A model generated the notes under the pieces. That model worked only from the letters and a program-made list of their open reading frames with translations. It was not told the origin of the DNA and made no database searches. A program made the translations under genes and the position numbers. A stretch of 64,000 nt of DNA from Cyanobacteria bacterium TGS_CYA1. Its GTDB lineage: Bacteria; Cyanobacteriota; Vampirovibrionia; Obscuribacterales; Obscuribacteraceae. This document shows, in pieces, positions 25,767 through 34,116 of this stretch; within the stretch, counting starts at the first letter, position 1; every line of letters starts with the position of its first letter. The stretch lies in assembly GCA_026129135.1 (NCBI GenBank), contig JAHCIQ010000007.1, positions 124,001 through 188,000 of the forward strand. The letters are read 5' to 3'.

Positions 25767-27062
25767 TTATACACCTAACCGAGTGAAAACCTGCTCCAGA
25801 TTTTGCAAATAGTTTTGAGGACTGAGACAGTCTTCCACCTCTTGCTTGGAGAGTTTATCACTCACTTTCTTGTCGCTCAAAAGTGATTCCTTGAAGCTTT
25901 TACCATCCTGATTAAATACGCTCATAGCATGGGATTGCACTAGCGCGTATGCGTCTTCTCTCGTCATGCCTTTCTCGACCAGTTTCAAAAGTACTGCTTG
26001 AGAAAAGATGATGCCACCAAAAACATCCATATTGCGTTTCATATTTTCAGGATAGACAACCAGGCCTTTCACAATACCCGTGAAACGACTGAGCATATAG
26101 TCTAAAAGAATTGTCGAATCGGGCACTATAACGCGCTCTACCGAGCTGTGCGAAATATCGCGCTCATGCCAGAGAGGAATATTTTCCAGCGCGGCTAGTG
26201 AATTTGCGCGCAATATTCTTGCCAGTCCGGTAATATTCTCGCTTCCAACGGGATTGCGTTTGTGCGGCATGGCAGAACTTCCTTTCTGCCCCTGGGTGAA
26301 AGGTTCTTCTGCTTCCAATACATCAGTGCGCTGCAAATGTCTTATTTCGGTAGCGAATTTCTCTAGACTTGAGCCGATCACTGCAAGTGTCCAGATATAC
26401 TGGGCATGCCGGTCTCGCTGCACTACTTGAGTGGAAATAGGTGCTGGTGTCAAGCCCAAAATTTCACATGCCTTTTCTTCGATTGCAGGCGAAATGTTCG
26501 AAAAAGTTCCAACCGGACCACTCATTTTTCCGACAGAAATCATGGCGATCGCGTCTTTGAGCCGTCCTTGATGACGACGCACTTCTTCGAGCCAGATTGA
26601 AAGTTTAAAACCAAATGTAGTAGGCTCAGCATGAATACCATGCGAACGCCCGATGGTTACTGTTTCTTTGTGCTGACGCACTTTTTCCAGAATGGCGTCG
26701 TGCAGATTTTGCAATTCTACTTCGAGCATCTTGCCAGCCTTGCGCATATTGAGCGCAAGTGCAGTGTCTACCACGTCCGAACTGGTCAAACCTCTGTGAA
26801 TATATCGACCCGAATCACCAACAAATTCGTTGACGCTTTCAAGAAAGGCAATGACATCGTGTTTTCTTACAGCTTCAATTTCGTATATGCGATTGATGTC
26901 GAATTTAGCTTTAGCTTTAATTTCAGCCATAACATCATCGGGCACTTCGCCCGCTTGACGCTGCGCTTCGCACACTGCAAGCTCTACTTCCAGCCAGGTC
27001 TGGTATTTGGACTCCTCGGTCCAAATGTCTCCCATTTGCGGTCTTGTATATCGCGGTATCAC
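25767..27062 (-). CDS. purB: Adenylosuccinate lyase
   Basis: Acts twice in purine synthesis, cleaving SAICAR and adenylosuccinate to release fumarate. The family signature SSAMPHKRNPVGSEN is present, along with the N-terminal IPRYTRPQMGDIWTEE and the histidine region GRSHGIHAEPTTFG. An upstream ATG at 27077 would add five residues. The GTG at 27062 is better: it gives the usual (M)IPRYTRP start and has GGAGG eight bases upstream, while the ATG has no such site because that GGAGG overlaps it. Length of about 431 fits. Confidence 0.95.
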   Translation of the reverse strand: MIPRYTRPQMGDIWTEESKYQTWLEVELAVCEAQRQAGEVPDDVMAEIKAKAKFDINRIYEIEAVRKHDVIAFLESVNEFVGDSGRYIHRGLTSSDVVDTALALNMRKAGKMLEVELQNLHDAILEKVRQHKETVTIGRSHGIHAEPTTFGFKLSIWLEEVRRHQGRLKDAIAMISVGKMSGPVGTFSNISPAIEEKACEILGLTPAPISTQVVQRDRHAQYIWTLAVIGSSLEKFATEIRHLQRTDVLEAEEPFTQGQKGSSAMPHKRNPVGSENITGLARILRANSLAALENIPLWHERDISHSSVERVIVPDSTILLDYMLSRFTGIVKGLVVYPENMKRNMDVFGGIIFSQAVLLKLVEKGMTREDAYALVQSHAMSVFNQDGKSFKESLLSDKKVSDKLSKQEVEDCLSPQNYLQNLEQVFTRLGV

Positions 27063-27162
27063 AAAGAATGCCTCCATCGGGCCGATTAATTAGTAGACTT
27101 AGGCTAGGATCTTACTGCATCATCGCTTCGCAGTTGCGTTGTCAGGGGAAAAGTGAAAACAA

Positions 27163-28224
27163 ATGGTACTTAAGTTGAAAAAATTTATGATTTTCTCGGC
27201 GCTGCTTTTATTGCAAGCCCAGCCAAACGCGGCTCTGGCAGAGCTTATCGACGGTGACCTGGCGGAAGAACAAGCGGCCGAGAAAGAAGAGTTGCACAAA
27301 ATGCGCAACGAGATGAAAGACATCAATTCAGAAATTGATGATGCCATGAAAAAAATGGGCGAAATTCAGCGTAAAGCAGCAAGCGGCGAAATCAATTGTA
27401 GAGAATTCCATCTTCTGGTCAAAGAAAAAGAAGTCGATGTAGGTGGTGCAAAAACAGCTCACGCTCTTACTTACAACGAAAGAATCCCGGGTCCTGCAAT
27501 TCGCATCGTGCAAGGCGAGCCAGTAAGAATAATTTTGCACAACAATTCAAAAGCAGCGACAAGTCTTTATTTTCATGGACTGAAATTACCCCATTCGGTA
27601 AGCGGACTTCCGCGCAAAGACCAGGGCATCGTCGCTCCCAATACGGCTTTCGCCTTCCAGTTCGTGGCAGACAAAGCAGGCACGTTCTGGTACTATCCCC
27701 AGATTATTCACAGCAAACAAAAAGACAATGGGCTTTACGGCATGCTCATAGTAGATCCGCAACACCCCTCTACAAGAGCTCCTCAGCAAGATATCGCGAT
27801 GGTATTTTCTCAAACCATGGCAAAAAAATCTGCTCCAGCGCAGGGACAAACACAAAGCGCAAGCGCTTCTAACACATATCTTATAAATGGTAAAACCGCA
27901 CCAGATATACCACCAATCGAATTGCGCCAGGGTGAGCGCGTGCGCCTTCGCTTGCTCAACGCTAGCAAAGAAGCCATTCCTCTTCATCTGAGCGGTCACC
28001 ATTTTGAAATTGTTTCCACCAATGGATCAGACCCGCTCGAGCCTCATGTGTTCAGAGATACTATCACCCTTCAACCAGGCGATAGAGTTGATGCCGACTT
28101 CATGGCAGACAACCCGGGAGTGTGGTCATTCGGGTCTCTTTTATCCAGTCAGTCGAAAGGCGAAGGACAGGCACCTGCCGGCTATGCGATGGTTGTTCGT
28201 TATTCAGAACACGCTCACAAATAA
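27163..28224 (+). CDS. Exported multicopper oxidase-like protein with degraded copper sites
   Basis: 353 residues: signal peptide (cut after LQAQPNAALA), a short coiled coil (about 30-72), then two cupredoxin domains. The first keeps multicopper oxidase landmarks (NERIPGPAIRIVQGEPVRII, LYFHGLKLP, GTFWYYPQIIHSKQKDNGLY) but has YFHG and FWYYPQ where oxidases have HWHG and WYHSH. The second has PLHLSGHHFEIV in place of HLHGHxF. No C-terminal HCHxxxH motif is seen. It probably cannot bind the full copper set and may be structural or a redox-inactive relative. ATG start; divergent from purB. Confidence 0.72.
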   Translation: MVLKLKKFMIFSALLLLQAQPNAALAELIDGDLAEEQAAEKEELHKMRNEMKDINSEIDDAMKKMGEIQRKAASGEINCREFHLLVKEKEVDVGGAKTAHALTYNERIPGPAIRIVQGEPVRIILHNNSKAATSLYFHGLKLPHSVSGLPRKDQGIVAPNTAFAFQFVADKAGTFWYYPQIIHSKQKDNGLYGMLIVDPQHPSTRAPQQDIAMVFSQTMAKKSAPAQGQTQSASASNTYLINGKTAPDIPPIELRQGERVRLRLLNASKEAIPLHLSGHHFEIVSTNGSDPLEPHVFRDTITLQPGDRVDADFMADNPGVWSFGSLLSSQSKGEGQAPAGYAMVVRYSEHAHK

Positions 28225-28236
28225 GCACTTTATTTG
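28218..28236. terminator. Weak AT-only hairpin between convergent genes
   Basis: CAAATAA and TTATTTG form a 7-bp stem with loop GCACT, covering the stop of the cupredoxin gene just before the convergent gene ending at 28244. It is weak and lacks GC pairs in most of the stem; termination here is a guess from position. Confidence 0.3.
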
Positions 28237-28243
28237 ATACCAC

Positions 28244-28552
28244 TCAAATAGCTTCGCGATATTGCTTGAGTCGCATATCGACTTTGTCGCGCTCGAGTCC
28301 CGTGTGTTTGCAGAACTCCACCCAGCCAATTTCAATGACGTCTTCCCAGAATTCCATATATATTTTTTGGTTGAGATAACCAAGACCTTGCTCGAGCGAA
28401 TAATCAGCAAGAATAGCTTTTGCCATATCGTGCTGAATCATGTGACTGAGGTCTGTCCACTGCTCTTCTAGTGCAAGGTCGAACAAGGCACGAAGAAATA
28501 CTTCCTGACTGTATCGTTGTTCGGCTAGTTCTTTGAGACGGACTGGCAGCAT
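28244..28552 (-). CDS. Small helical protein of unknown function
   Basis: 102 residues, soluble, predicted largely helical from its Leu/Glu/Lys pattern (MLPVRLKELAEQRYSQEVFL, LGYLNQKIYMEFWEDVIEIG). No cysteine pair, nucleotide-binding or DNA-binding motif stands out. ATG start. It sits alone between convergent and co-directional neighbours, 59 bases downstream of the DUF362 gene. It is probably real because it fills the gap in frame with normal codon use, but I recognise no family. Confidence 0.55.
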   Translation of the reverse strand: MLPVRLKELAEQRYSQEVFLRALFDLALEEQWTDLSHMIQHDMAKAILADYSLEQGLGYLNQKIYMEFWEDVIEIGWVEFCKHTGLERDKVDMRLKQYREAI

Positions 28553-28611
28553 AACTCTCCTATTATTATCATAGGCATAATTAGCATCCCCTACAACAAA
28601 TTGGGCAGAAT

Positions 28612-29646
28612 CTAGCTTCCTTCCTGCCCAGCGCGACTCAACAGTTCTTTGTTGGCAAAAGTTATTGGCTGCTTGAAGGCTTTTTTGTAATCTTCAATTT
28701 TGCCTCCTACAAGGTCGATCATCGAAGGGTCAATATTTCCAACAGTTTTACCGGCAAGAATCATATATGACAGTTCTTCTACCGGCATCGAAGTTATGCG
28801 CGCGCAAGTGGCATCGAGTGCGGCAAGATCGCAAGACATGGCTAAGAATCCGGTTTTGATTGCCGTTCCATTTATGGGTCCATCGCCTTCCATCGAAACT
28901 ACAGCGTCTACAATGGCAAAAGCTGGTTTAATCATGTGTTGCAAATCGATAATGGTGGCAGGGATTCCTTTTATATGAATCAAGTTTTTAGGCCAACCAT
29001 ACTTTCTACCTGGCACACAGCCAAACAAATTTTTCATCGAGCAAGTTACGCCTACCCAGTGATGCATTTTGAGTTTGGGCAAACTCACAACCAAATCGGC
29101 GTCCATAATGGTTTTAGGCAGATACATTTTTTTTAGACCGTTGAATCCGTCTTTATTATCGACTTTGACCAGGTCATCTAGATTGAGGTCCACAAAGCGA
29201 ACTTTTTCCTTTTGACAGACTTCGCCTACTCCCATCGACTCGAGCAAGAATTCGGTATCCCGCATGTGACCAGGACCTTCAGCCACCACCACTTCACTTG
29301 CGCCCAGTTCTTTCAAGAGTTGAATTGCCCAGGTGAGCACACGAGGATTGGTATGAATTGGTTTATCGGCACGAAATTCGACCATATTGGGTTTGATTAC
29401 GACCTTCTTGCCTTTGACCTGGGGCAGCGGCAATTTCAAAGCGTAATCTTTCAAGGTCGAAACCATATCGAGGTCGTAAGAATCGCATGGAATCAAAGCA
29501 ACGCTCGAGCGCTCTTTTCTTTTTTTGCCTGCCTGCACAGCATTCACTTCGGGAACTTTAGTTTCCAGAGGTTCCGAAGATTTGCATGCAGCAGTTCCAG
29601 CGGCGGCTGTGGTGGCGGCAAGTTTCAAAAAGTCCCTACGCTTCAA
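28612..29646 (-). CDS. Tat-exported DUF362 protein, possible lipoprotein
   Basis: 344 residues. The N-terminus is a twin-arginine signal (MKRRDFLKLAATTAAAGTAA) with a lipobox-like Cys at residue 21. The remainder is DUF362: VVIKPNMVEFRADKPIHTNP, VVAEGPGHMRD, SLPKLKMHHWVGVTCSMKNL. DUF362 proteins are often iron-sulfur or redox-related, and Tat export fits folding with a cofactor in the cytoplasm, but no clear ferredoxin Cys cluster is present here. It lies four bases downstream of the cyclase-repeat gene, so the two form an operon. Confidence 0.85.
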   Translation of the reverse strand: MKRRDFLKLAATTAAAGTAACKSSEPLETKVPEVNAVQAGKKRKERSSVALIPCDSYDLDMVSTLKDYALKLPLPQVKGKKVVIKPNMVEFRADKPIHTNPRVLTWAIQLLKELGASEVVVAEGPGHMRDTEFLLESMGVGEVCQKEKVRFVDLNLDDLVKVDNKDGFNGLKKMYLPKTIMDADLVVSLPKLKMHHWVGVTCSMKNLFGCVPGRKYGWPKNLIHIKGIPATIIDLQHMIKPAFAIVDAVVSMEGDGPINGTAIKTGFLAMSCDLAALDATCARITSMPVEELSYMILAGKTVGNIDPSMIDLVGGKIEDYKKAFKQPITFANKELLSRAGQEGS

Positions 29647-29650
29647 ATCA

Positions 29651-30622
29651 CTATCCTTTATATGTAGTTTGTATTTGCAATAAATTGTCGCCCAGAATGG
29701 CCGAATAAGCCAGGTGAACCATTGCAGTAGTCATAAGATTAGGTCCGTGCCCTTTGTCCATTGCTTTAGCTTGACGAGCAAGAAGAAAACTCGTCTCTTT
29801 TGCAATCGGTTTGTCGAAAGCATTTAGTGCAAGTACGGACCATGCAAGAGATAACGATGATGAATCACTATCGGTTTGACTCTGCAAGTAAGCAAGACCT
29901 CGCTCGATTGCTGCGTTTTGTCTGTTATCTTGCAAAGCAAGCAAAGCTTCAGCAGTGGTTAACCGATATGGTGGCAGATAGGTGCCAAGACTCAAATGAT
30001 TTCCATGATTCCAGCCACCATCTTTACATGCATGCTCAAGCAAAAACTTATCCGCGTACTTGGTGACTTCCTTATATAGGTCTTGTTCTGGCATTCCCGG
30101 AACTTTCAAAGACATCAGACAGTAAGCTGTGGGCTCTACCCAGTGGAAGCACCCAGGATCCCAGGGCCAACCGCGTGCGTATTGCAAGCCACTTGGACCT
30201 TCGATCATGAATCGCATCAATTTTGCCACCACGGGATAGAAAGAAACTCGACTTTCAGCAATATTGTGCAGAGCATTATGCAAACAATCGGCCAGTTTTT
30301 TTTCTTCTAAAAATTCTGGATATTCCTTTAAAAGAGTTCGAAAGCATAGAAGTGCTGGTCCGGTAGCCCAATCTGACGAACCGGTATTGGAAGAAGTCGA
30401 CCACCCCCCGTCCTTCAGCTGAGTATCGGAAATAAATGAAGCGATACTTCGAGCAATATCTTTGTTTTTGCGCAAAGCAATTCCACACCAGGCAGTGGCT
30501 TCAGTCGAAGATTGACCGTTTGGTTTGTACGGCCAATAACCCTTTTCACCGTCTTTGTGAAAATTTGCTTGCAGATAATTCTCTAGAGAATTTCTGGCTT
30601 GCGATATCTGTTTGTTTTCCAC
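29651..30622 (-). CDS. Squalene cyclase/prenyltransferase-repeat protein
   Basis: 323 residues made of alpha-alpha barrel repeats with QW-like motifs (DGGWSTSSNTGSSDWATGPA, CKDGGWNHGNHLSLGTYLPP, GRGLAYLQSQ-type helices). This is the fold of squalene-hopene cyclase and protein prenyltransferase subunits. At about half the length of a full cyclase and without the DxDD catalytic motif, it is unlikely to cyclise squalene. GTG start. Pairing with the Tat-exported DUF362 gene suggests joint work on a cell-envelope or cofactor process; the role is unknown. Confidence 0.75.
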   Translation of the reverse strand: MENKQISQARNSLENYLQANFHKDGEKGYWPYKPNGQSSTEATAWCGIALRKNKDIARSIASFISDTQLKDGGWSTSSNTGSSDWATGPALLCFRTLLKEYPEFLEEKKLADCLHNALHNIAESRVSFYPVVAKLMRFMIEGPSGLQYARGWPWDPGCFHWVEPTAYCLMSLKVPGMPEQDLYKEVTKYADKFLLEHACKDGGWNHGNHLSLGTYLPPYRLTTAEALLALQDNRQNAAIERGLAYLQSQTDSDSSSLSLAWSVLALNAFDKPIAKETSFLLARQAKAMDKGHGPNLMTTAMVHLAYSAILGDNLLQIQTTYKG

Positions 30623-31072
30623 CCTTTTTTTATTCCCTCAAATAATTTTGCCAGAGCCCTCCTAAAACACCACGAAAGAGGGTTATCAAGAAAGATGTAC
30701 AAAACAACCAAAAGGGGCCTAGGCGATTGACAACCTGCAATATAGAATGGATTTAAGAACACATTCTTACTAGGCATTTTTTGGTGCCGCCTTCGACAGT
30801 CCGAAATTAATTCCAAAAGTTTCTTTACGACTTTTGATTAAGTGAAAGATTTCGGTTCTAAAGGGGCAAGTTCAATATAAGAGACAAGGAGGTGGAACCG
30901 CTCAGCAAGCGAATGTTTTTTGATCACACGCTGTACGATTTTTTTATTGTTACTAAACTTTACACATCTCAATCCACAAATTTGACGCATTTTCTGTAAT
31001 TAATAGGCTTGTATTGTTATCCTTAATAACAGGCCTCGGACAGGCGTTAAAAAGGAATTGAAGGAGGAACGT
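30623..31072. other. Intergenic region upstream of the Flp pilin gene
   Basis: 450 bases between divergent genes. It holds TTGACA at 30727-30732 with only a poor -10 (GATTTA, 17-bp spacing), and TTGACG at 30982-30987 without a good -10. A strong ribosome-binding-like AAGGAGGTGG lies at 30887-30896. The nearest open frame after it is GTG 30892 or ATG 30913 to 30999 (28-35 codons), whose spacing to the AGGAGG is poor. A small inverted repeat TGTTAT/ATAACA lies at 31015-31031. No conserved gene is seen. Confidence 0.45.
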
Positions 31073-31285
31073 ATGAGGGACACTCTTAACAGATTTATCC
31101 AGGACGAATCAGGACAAGGTATTACAGAATATGGTGCCATCCTCGCCTTCGTAGCCATCTTGGTAGCCGTTGTATTCGCCATCACCCAAGGCGCATTGGC
31201 TGGAGCTATATCGAAAGCATTTTCGTCGGTTGTTACACAGTTGAACAACTTGTCCGGCGCAGCCGCGACAGCATCTGGATCTTAG
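31073..31285 (+). CDS. flp: Flp-type pilin
   Basis: 70-residue type IVb prepilin, the main subunit of Tad pili. ATG 31073 follows a strong AAGGAGG six bases upstream, so the earlier in-frame start at 31058 is rejected. A short N-terminal leader (MRDTLNRFIQDESGQGITEY) leads to the prepilin site G-QGITEYGAI, with the typical Glu-Tyr five residues after the cleavage glycine, and then a hydrophobic helix (LAFVAILVAVVFAITQGALA). A strong terminator follows, so the pilin is a separate transcript or is made in excess over the assembly genes downstream. Confidence 0.9.
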   Translation: MRDTLNRFIQDESGQGITEYGAILAFVAILVAVVFAITQGALAGAISKAFSSVVTQLNNLSGAAATASGS

Positions 31286-31320
31286 TTCCGGATCAATCGA
31301 TCGAACAACAAATAAATCGG

Positions 31321-31348
31321 AGAAGACAGGGAAAAATCCCTGTCTTCT
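31321..31348 (+). terminator. Rho-independent terminator after the pilin gene
   Basis: A perfect 12-bp stem (AGAAGACAGGGA at 31321-31332, TCCCTGTCTTCT at 31337-31348) with an AAAA loop is followed by TTGTTTTG. It lies 36 bases after the pilin stop. Partial termination here would give high pilin and lower assembly-gene expression. Confidence 0.85.
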
Positions 31349-31840
31349 TTGTTTTGTCGCAACTTATTAGCCGAAAACGTGCAAGGTAAAGAAAAGAGAA
31401 GGCAGCTTGGCGACATTAGCGGAAATTTATTTACCTCCGGACCATTCATTTATCTAGGTTTGCAAGCTTGCCAAGAAACGCAATATCGGTCATTGCCAAA
31501 AAATATAAGAAGGTCGGGAACCAACCATTCAAACCCGGACACCAAGCCGGTTTCAAGCATTCGATCGCAGAAAAGGCAAGTCATGACATGTTCAAGCGAA
31601 GCCATTTTCAGCAACCTATAAAGGTATGAACCATGCCGTTTTGCACCATGTAATCAAGCGCCGAGCGTCAGATATCAAGCCCCGAGACACAAGGTAGAAT
31701 CATGCAAGCGTGTGGGAATTCGCGTTCTGGGGTACATACACTCTGGGCGTGAAGAGGCGATGCTGTTGTCCTTGTATCGCCGATGTGCGTTAATAGTAAA
31801 TGGTTAATCTTTCTCTACTTAGAAAGAAGGGGGAAGCGTA
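31349..31840. other. 492-base leader between pilin terminator and cpaB
   Basis: No convincing gene; the open frames here have poor codon pattern and no ribosome site. Two near-identical 13-mers (ATCAAGCGCCGAG and ATCAAGCCCCGAG) lie about 24 bases apart near 31650-31685. GGCGAT at 31756-31761 can pair with ATCGCC at 31776-31781. Such length and structure before an operon may be a promoter region with a structured 5' leader, but I match no known riboswitch. Confidence 0.4.
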
Positions 31841-32815
31841 ATGAATCCATTACGAGCATTGTTCTTACAACTGTCGCGAATGCCTCCAGCATTGATGCTC
31901 TTGATCATCATTGGTCTGGCGGTGCTCGTCACTATGATGGTGACTGGCAAAATGACATCGCAAGAACAAGAATTGGCTGAAAAGAAGAAAGACTTAGAAG
32001 CCAAACTACAAGCTAAAGGAAAAGTCGTTTACGCAGTAAAAGACATTTCTGAAGGCCAAACGATACCTTCCGACGCCCTTGAAGAAAAAGAAGTTGAGCA
32101 ATCCAAGATTCCTATGGATGCTCTGACTTCAGCTTCACTGGCTGCCGGTCGTGTTGCAAAATACGGGATCGCTCAAGGACAAATCGTGTCACAACACGAC
32201 TTGGCTCCTCAAGGCATTTCCCTTGGTTTTGAATCCAGATTGCGTGAAGGCATGCGCGCCATCACATTCGCAATCGACACCAATTCTGGTGTTTCTGGAT
32301 TCGTAACCCCAGAGAGCCGAGTAGACATCTACGCAATGGTTGGCTCTGGTGCTGAAACTAAAGTCGCACCAGTTCTTTCCGACGTTGAAGTCATTGCTGT
32401 TGGTCAAATGTATCAAAAGCAACCGGGTGGAACCGCTTCCACACCGGCCAACTCGGTAACAGTACTGACTTCTCCAGAAGATGCAGCCAAATTGATGAAA
32501 GCGATTTCCGCTTCCAAACTATATTTGACTCTCCGCAACGAGAAAGATCATACGCCGGTGGCTACAGTTGACGTCATCTCTTTGTTTGCGAAACCGCCAG
32601 ACAAGAATGCCGACGATTTGGCTTCATTGCCTCCACCGTCCGCACTACCCCCACCGCCAGTTCCTGGCGCTCCGGATGGCGATTTACCGCCTCTACCGGG
32701 TGGTGGTGGCGCACCTGGCGAAATGGGTTCAGCAGAATCCCCACCGCCTCCGTTACATGAAATAGAAATCTGGTCTGGTAGTAAAAAAGATGTTCTCTCA
32801 GTTCCTAAGAACTAA
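31841..32815 (+). CDS. cpaB: Flp pilus assembly protein CpaB/RcpC (SAF domain)
   Basis: 324 residues. One N-terminal membrane segment (MLLIIIGLAVLVTMMVTGKM) is followed by a SAF domain (VVYAVKDISEGQTIPSDALE, AKYGIAQGQIVSQHDLAPQG) and the RcpC region (RAITFAIDTNSGVSGFVTPE, SRVDIYAMV). This is the periplasmic Tad component thought to work with the outer-membrane secretin. The C-terminus is Pro/Gly-rich (LPPPPVPGAPDGDLPPLPGG), longer than in many relatives. ATG after AGAAGGGGG. First gene of the assembly operon. Confidence 0.88.
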   Translation: MNPLRALFLQLSRMPPALMLLIIIGLAVLVTMMVTGKMTSQEQELAEKKKDLEAKLQAKGKVVYAVKDISEGQTIPSDALEEKEVEQSKIPMDALTSASLAAGRVAKYGIAQGQIVSQHDLAPQGISLGFESRLREGMRAITFAIDTNSGVSGFVTPESRVDIYAMVGSGAETKVAPVLSDVEVIAVGQMYQKQPGGTASTPANSVTVLTSPEDAAKLMKAISASKLYLTLRNEKDHTPVATVDVISLFAKPPDKNADDLASLPPPSALPPPPVPGAPDGDLPPLPGGGGAPGEMGSAESPPPPLHEIEIWSGSKKDVLSVPKN

Positions 32816-32886
32816 GATGAGATCGTATATCTAATGTGGGTACAACCATATTAGGCTGTCGGCGAAAGGGAGAGATAGCATAGGTT

Positions 32887-34071
32887 ATGAAACTAACTAC
32901 ACTTCTAGTTTGTGATGCCGGTTTAGACAAGCGTCAAACAATTGAAGACTTAATACACAGTCAACCATCGTTAGCGCTGGTCAGCACTGTATCTGGCTCA
33001 ATGGCCAGAGAACAGATAGGAAGCTTGCATCCCAAGTTGGTCTGGATTGAATTAAGTCCAGCTCCAGTTCGCGGATTGTCACTGCTAGCAGAATTGAGGG
33101 AAACATTCCCCCAAATCTATTTCTTTGTAAGCTACGAAGTTCCGGACCCTGAGTTGATACGTACTGCGTATCGACTCGGGGCATCGGACTTCCTCGATGC
33201 AGAACGTTGGAGAACCGACCTTCCAGCTGCCGTGCAGAGTATTCAACTCAAGCACCAGTCAGAATCGGTATCGACAGCAGCCGGTAAAGTTATCGGTATT
33301 TTCAGCCCCACCGGCGGTATCGGTGCCACCACACTGGTCACCAACCTCGGCGGCTATCTGGGTAAATATGGCGAGACTTGCATTATCGACTTGGACCTCC
33401 AGTTCGGTATGGTGTCGCACTATCTCAACCTGGAACCATCATTCAGTTTAAGTACGATCGACTTTTCACACACGAACTTCGACGCCACTTATCTGCGTAA
33501 CTTGATGACACGTTACGACGATAAACTGAGCATCCTTGCAGCACCGCCCGAACTTGAAGATATCGGCGACATCTATGCTGCGCAGGTTCAAGAAATCCTT
33601 TATACAGCCAAGCAAGAATTCCGCTACACCGTAGTCGATTTGCCGAAGAACTTGCTCGACGAGCGTGCCATCGCTACTCTCGACTTAGCCGATCATGTGC
33701 TGGTCATCACAGAGTACAACTGGGCAGCTATCTTGAACGCTAGAAAGTGCCTGGATACTTTCAAAGCACACTATAACCAGGAAAAACTTTTACTCACAGT
33801 AAATAAATCAGAATGGTTGCCGCAAGACGTTCTCTCCGAATGTCGTGCCAACCTGAATTACCCAGTATTCCACGAAATTCCAAATGATACCAAGACAGCA
33901 AAATGGGTGAACAACCAGGGTCAAATCGCTCCTGGCCATACAGCTTTTGGTAAGTCGTTAGATTCCCTCGCTAGAAGACTGGCAGGTGGCGAACAGCTCC
34001 TCCTTACCGAAACTAAAGACAAGAAGGGCATGTTCAATCTTCCTGCAATGTTTGGTGGCAAGAAAAGCTAG
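32887..34071 (+). CDS. cpaE: CpaE/TadZ-like localisation ATPase with atypical P-loop
   Basis: 394 residues: an N-terminal receiver-like domain (about 1-120) that keeps a response-regulator fold pattern, then a MinD/ParA-type domain. TadZ/CpaE proteins place the Tad machine in the cell. The P-loop reads SPTGGIGATTLVTNLGGYLG: both lysines of the usual KGGxGKT are absent (Thr and Ala instead). Such atypical loops are known in this family and suggest weak or absent ATP hydrolysis. CIIDLDLQFGMVSHYLNLEP matches the following motif. Between cpaB and cpaF in the operon. Confidence 0.87.
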   Translation: MKLTTLLVCDAGLDKRQTIEDLIHSQPSLALVSTVSGSMAREQIGSLHPKLVWIELSPAPVRGLSLLAELRETFPQIYFFVSYEVPDPELIRTAYRLGASDFLDAERWRTDLPAAVQSIQLKHQSESVSTAAGKVIGIFSPTGGIGATTLVTNLGGYLGKYGETCIIDLDLQFGMVSHYLNLEPSFSLSTIDFSHTNFDATYLRNLMTRYDDKLSILAAPPELEDIGDIYAAQVQEILYTAKQEFRYTVVDLPKNLLDERAIATLDLADHVLVITEYNWAAILNARKCLDTFKAHYNQEKLLLTVNKSEWLPQDVLSECRANLNYPVFHEIPNDTKTAKWVNNQGQIAPGHTAFGKSLDSLARRLAGGEQLLLTETKDKKGMFNLPAMFGGKKS

Positions 34072-34116
34072 CGCTTAATACAGATCTAGCGACATGAAAA
34101 AGGAGTTGAGCCTTAT

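Noticed and set aside
27163..28224. Functional multicopper oxidase (laccase-type)
   Set aside because: The His ligands of the HWHG, WYHSH and HCHxxxH motifs are missing, so oxidase activity is not claimed.
29651..30622. Squalene-hopene cyclase
   Set aside because: Half the usual length and no DxDD motif; only the repeat fold is supported.
31349..31621. 90-codon open frame between the pilin terminator and cpaB
   Set aside because: It has no ribosome site, begins inside the terminator region, and its composition is unlike the neighbouring genes; treated as leader sequence.
31349..31840. c-di-GMP riboswitch in the leader of the Tad operon
   Set aside because: The core motifs of GEMM-I type switches were not found; only short pairings are visible.
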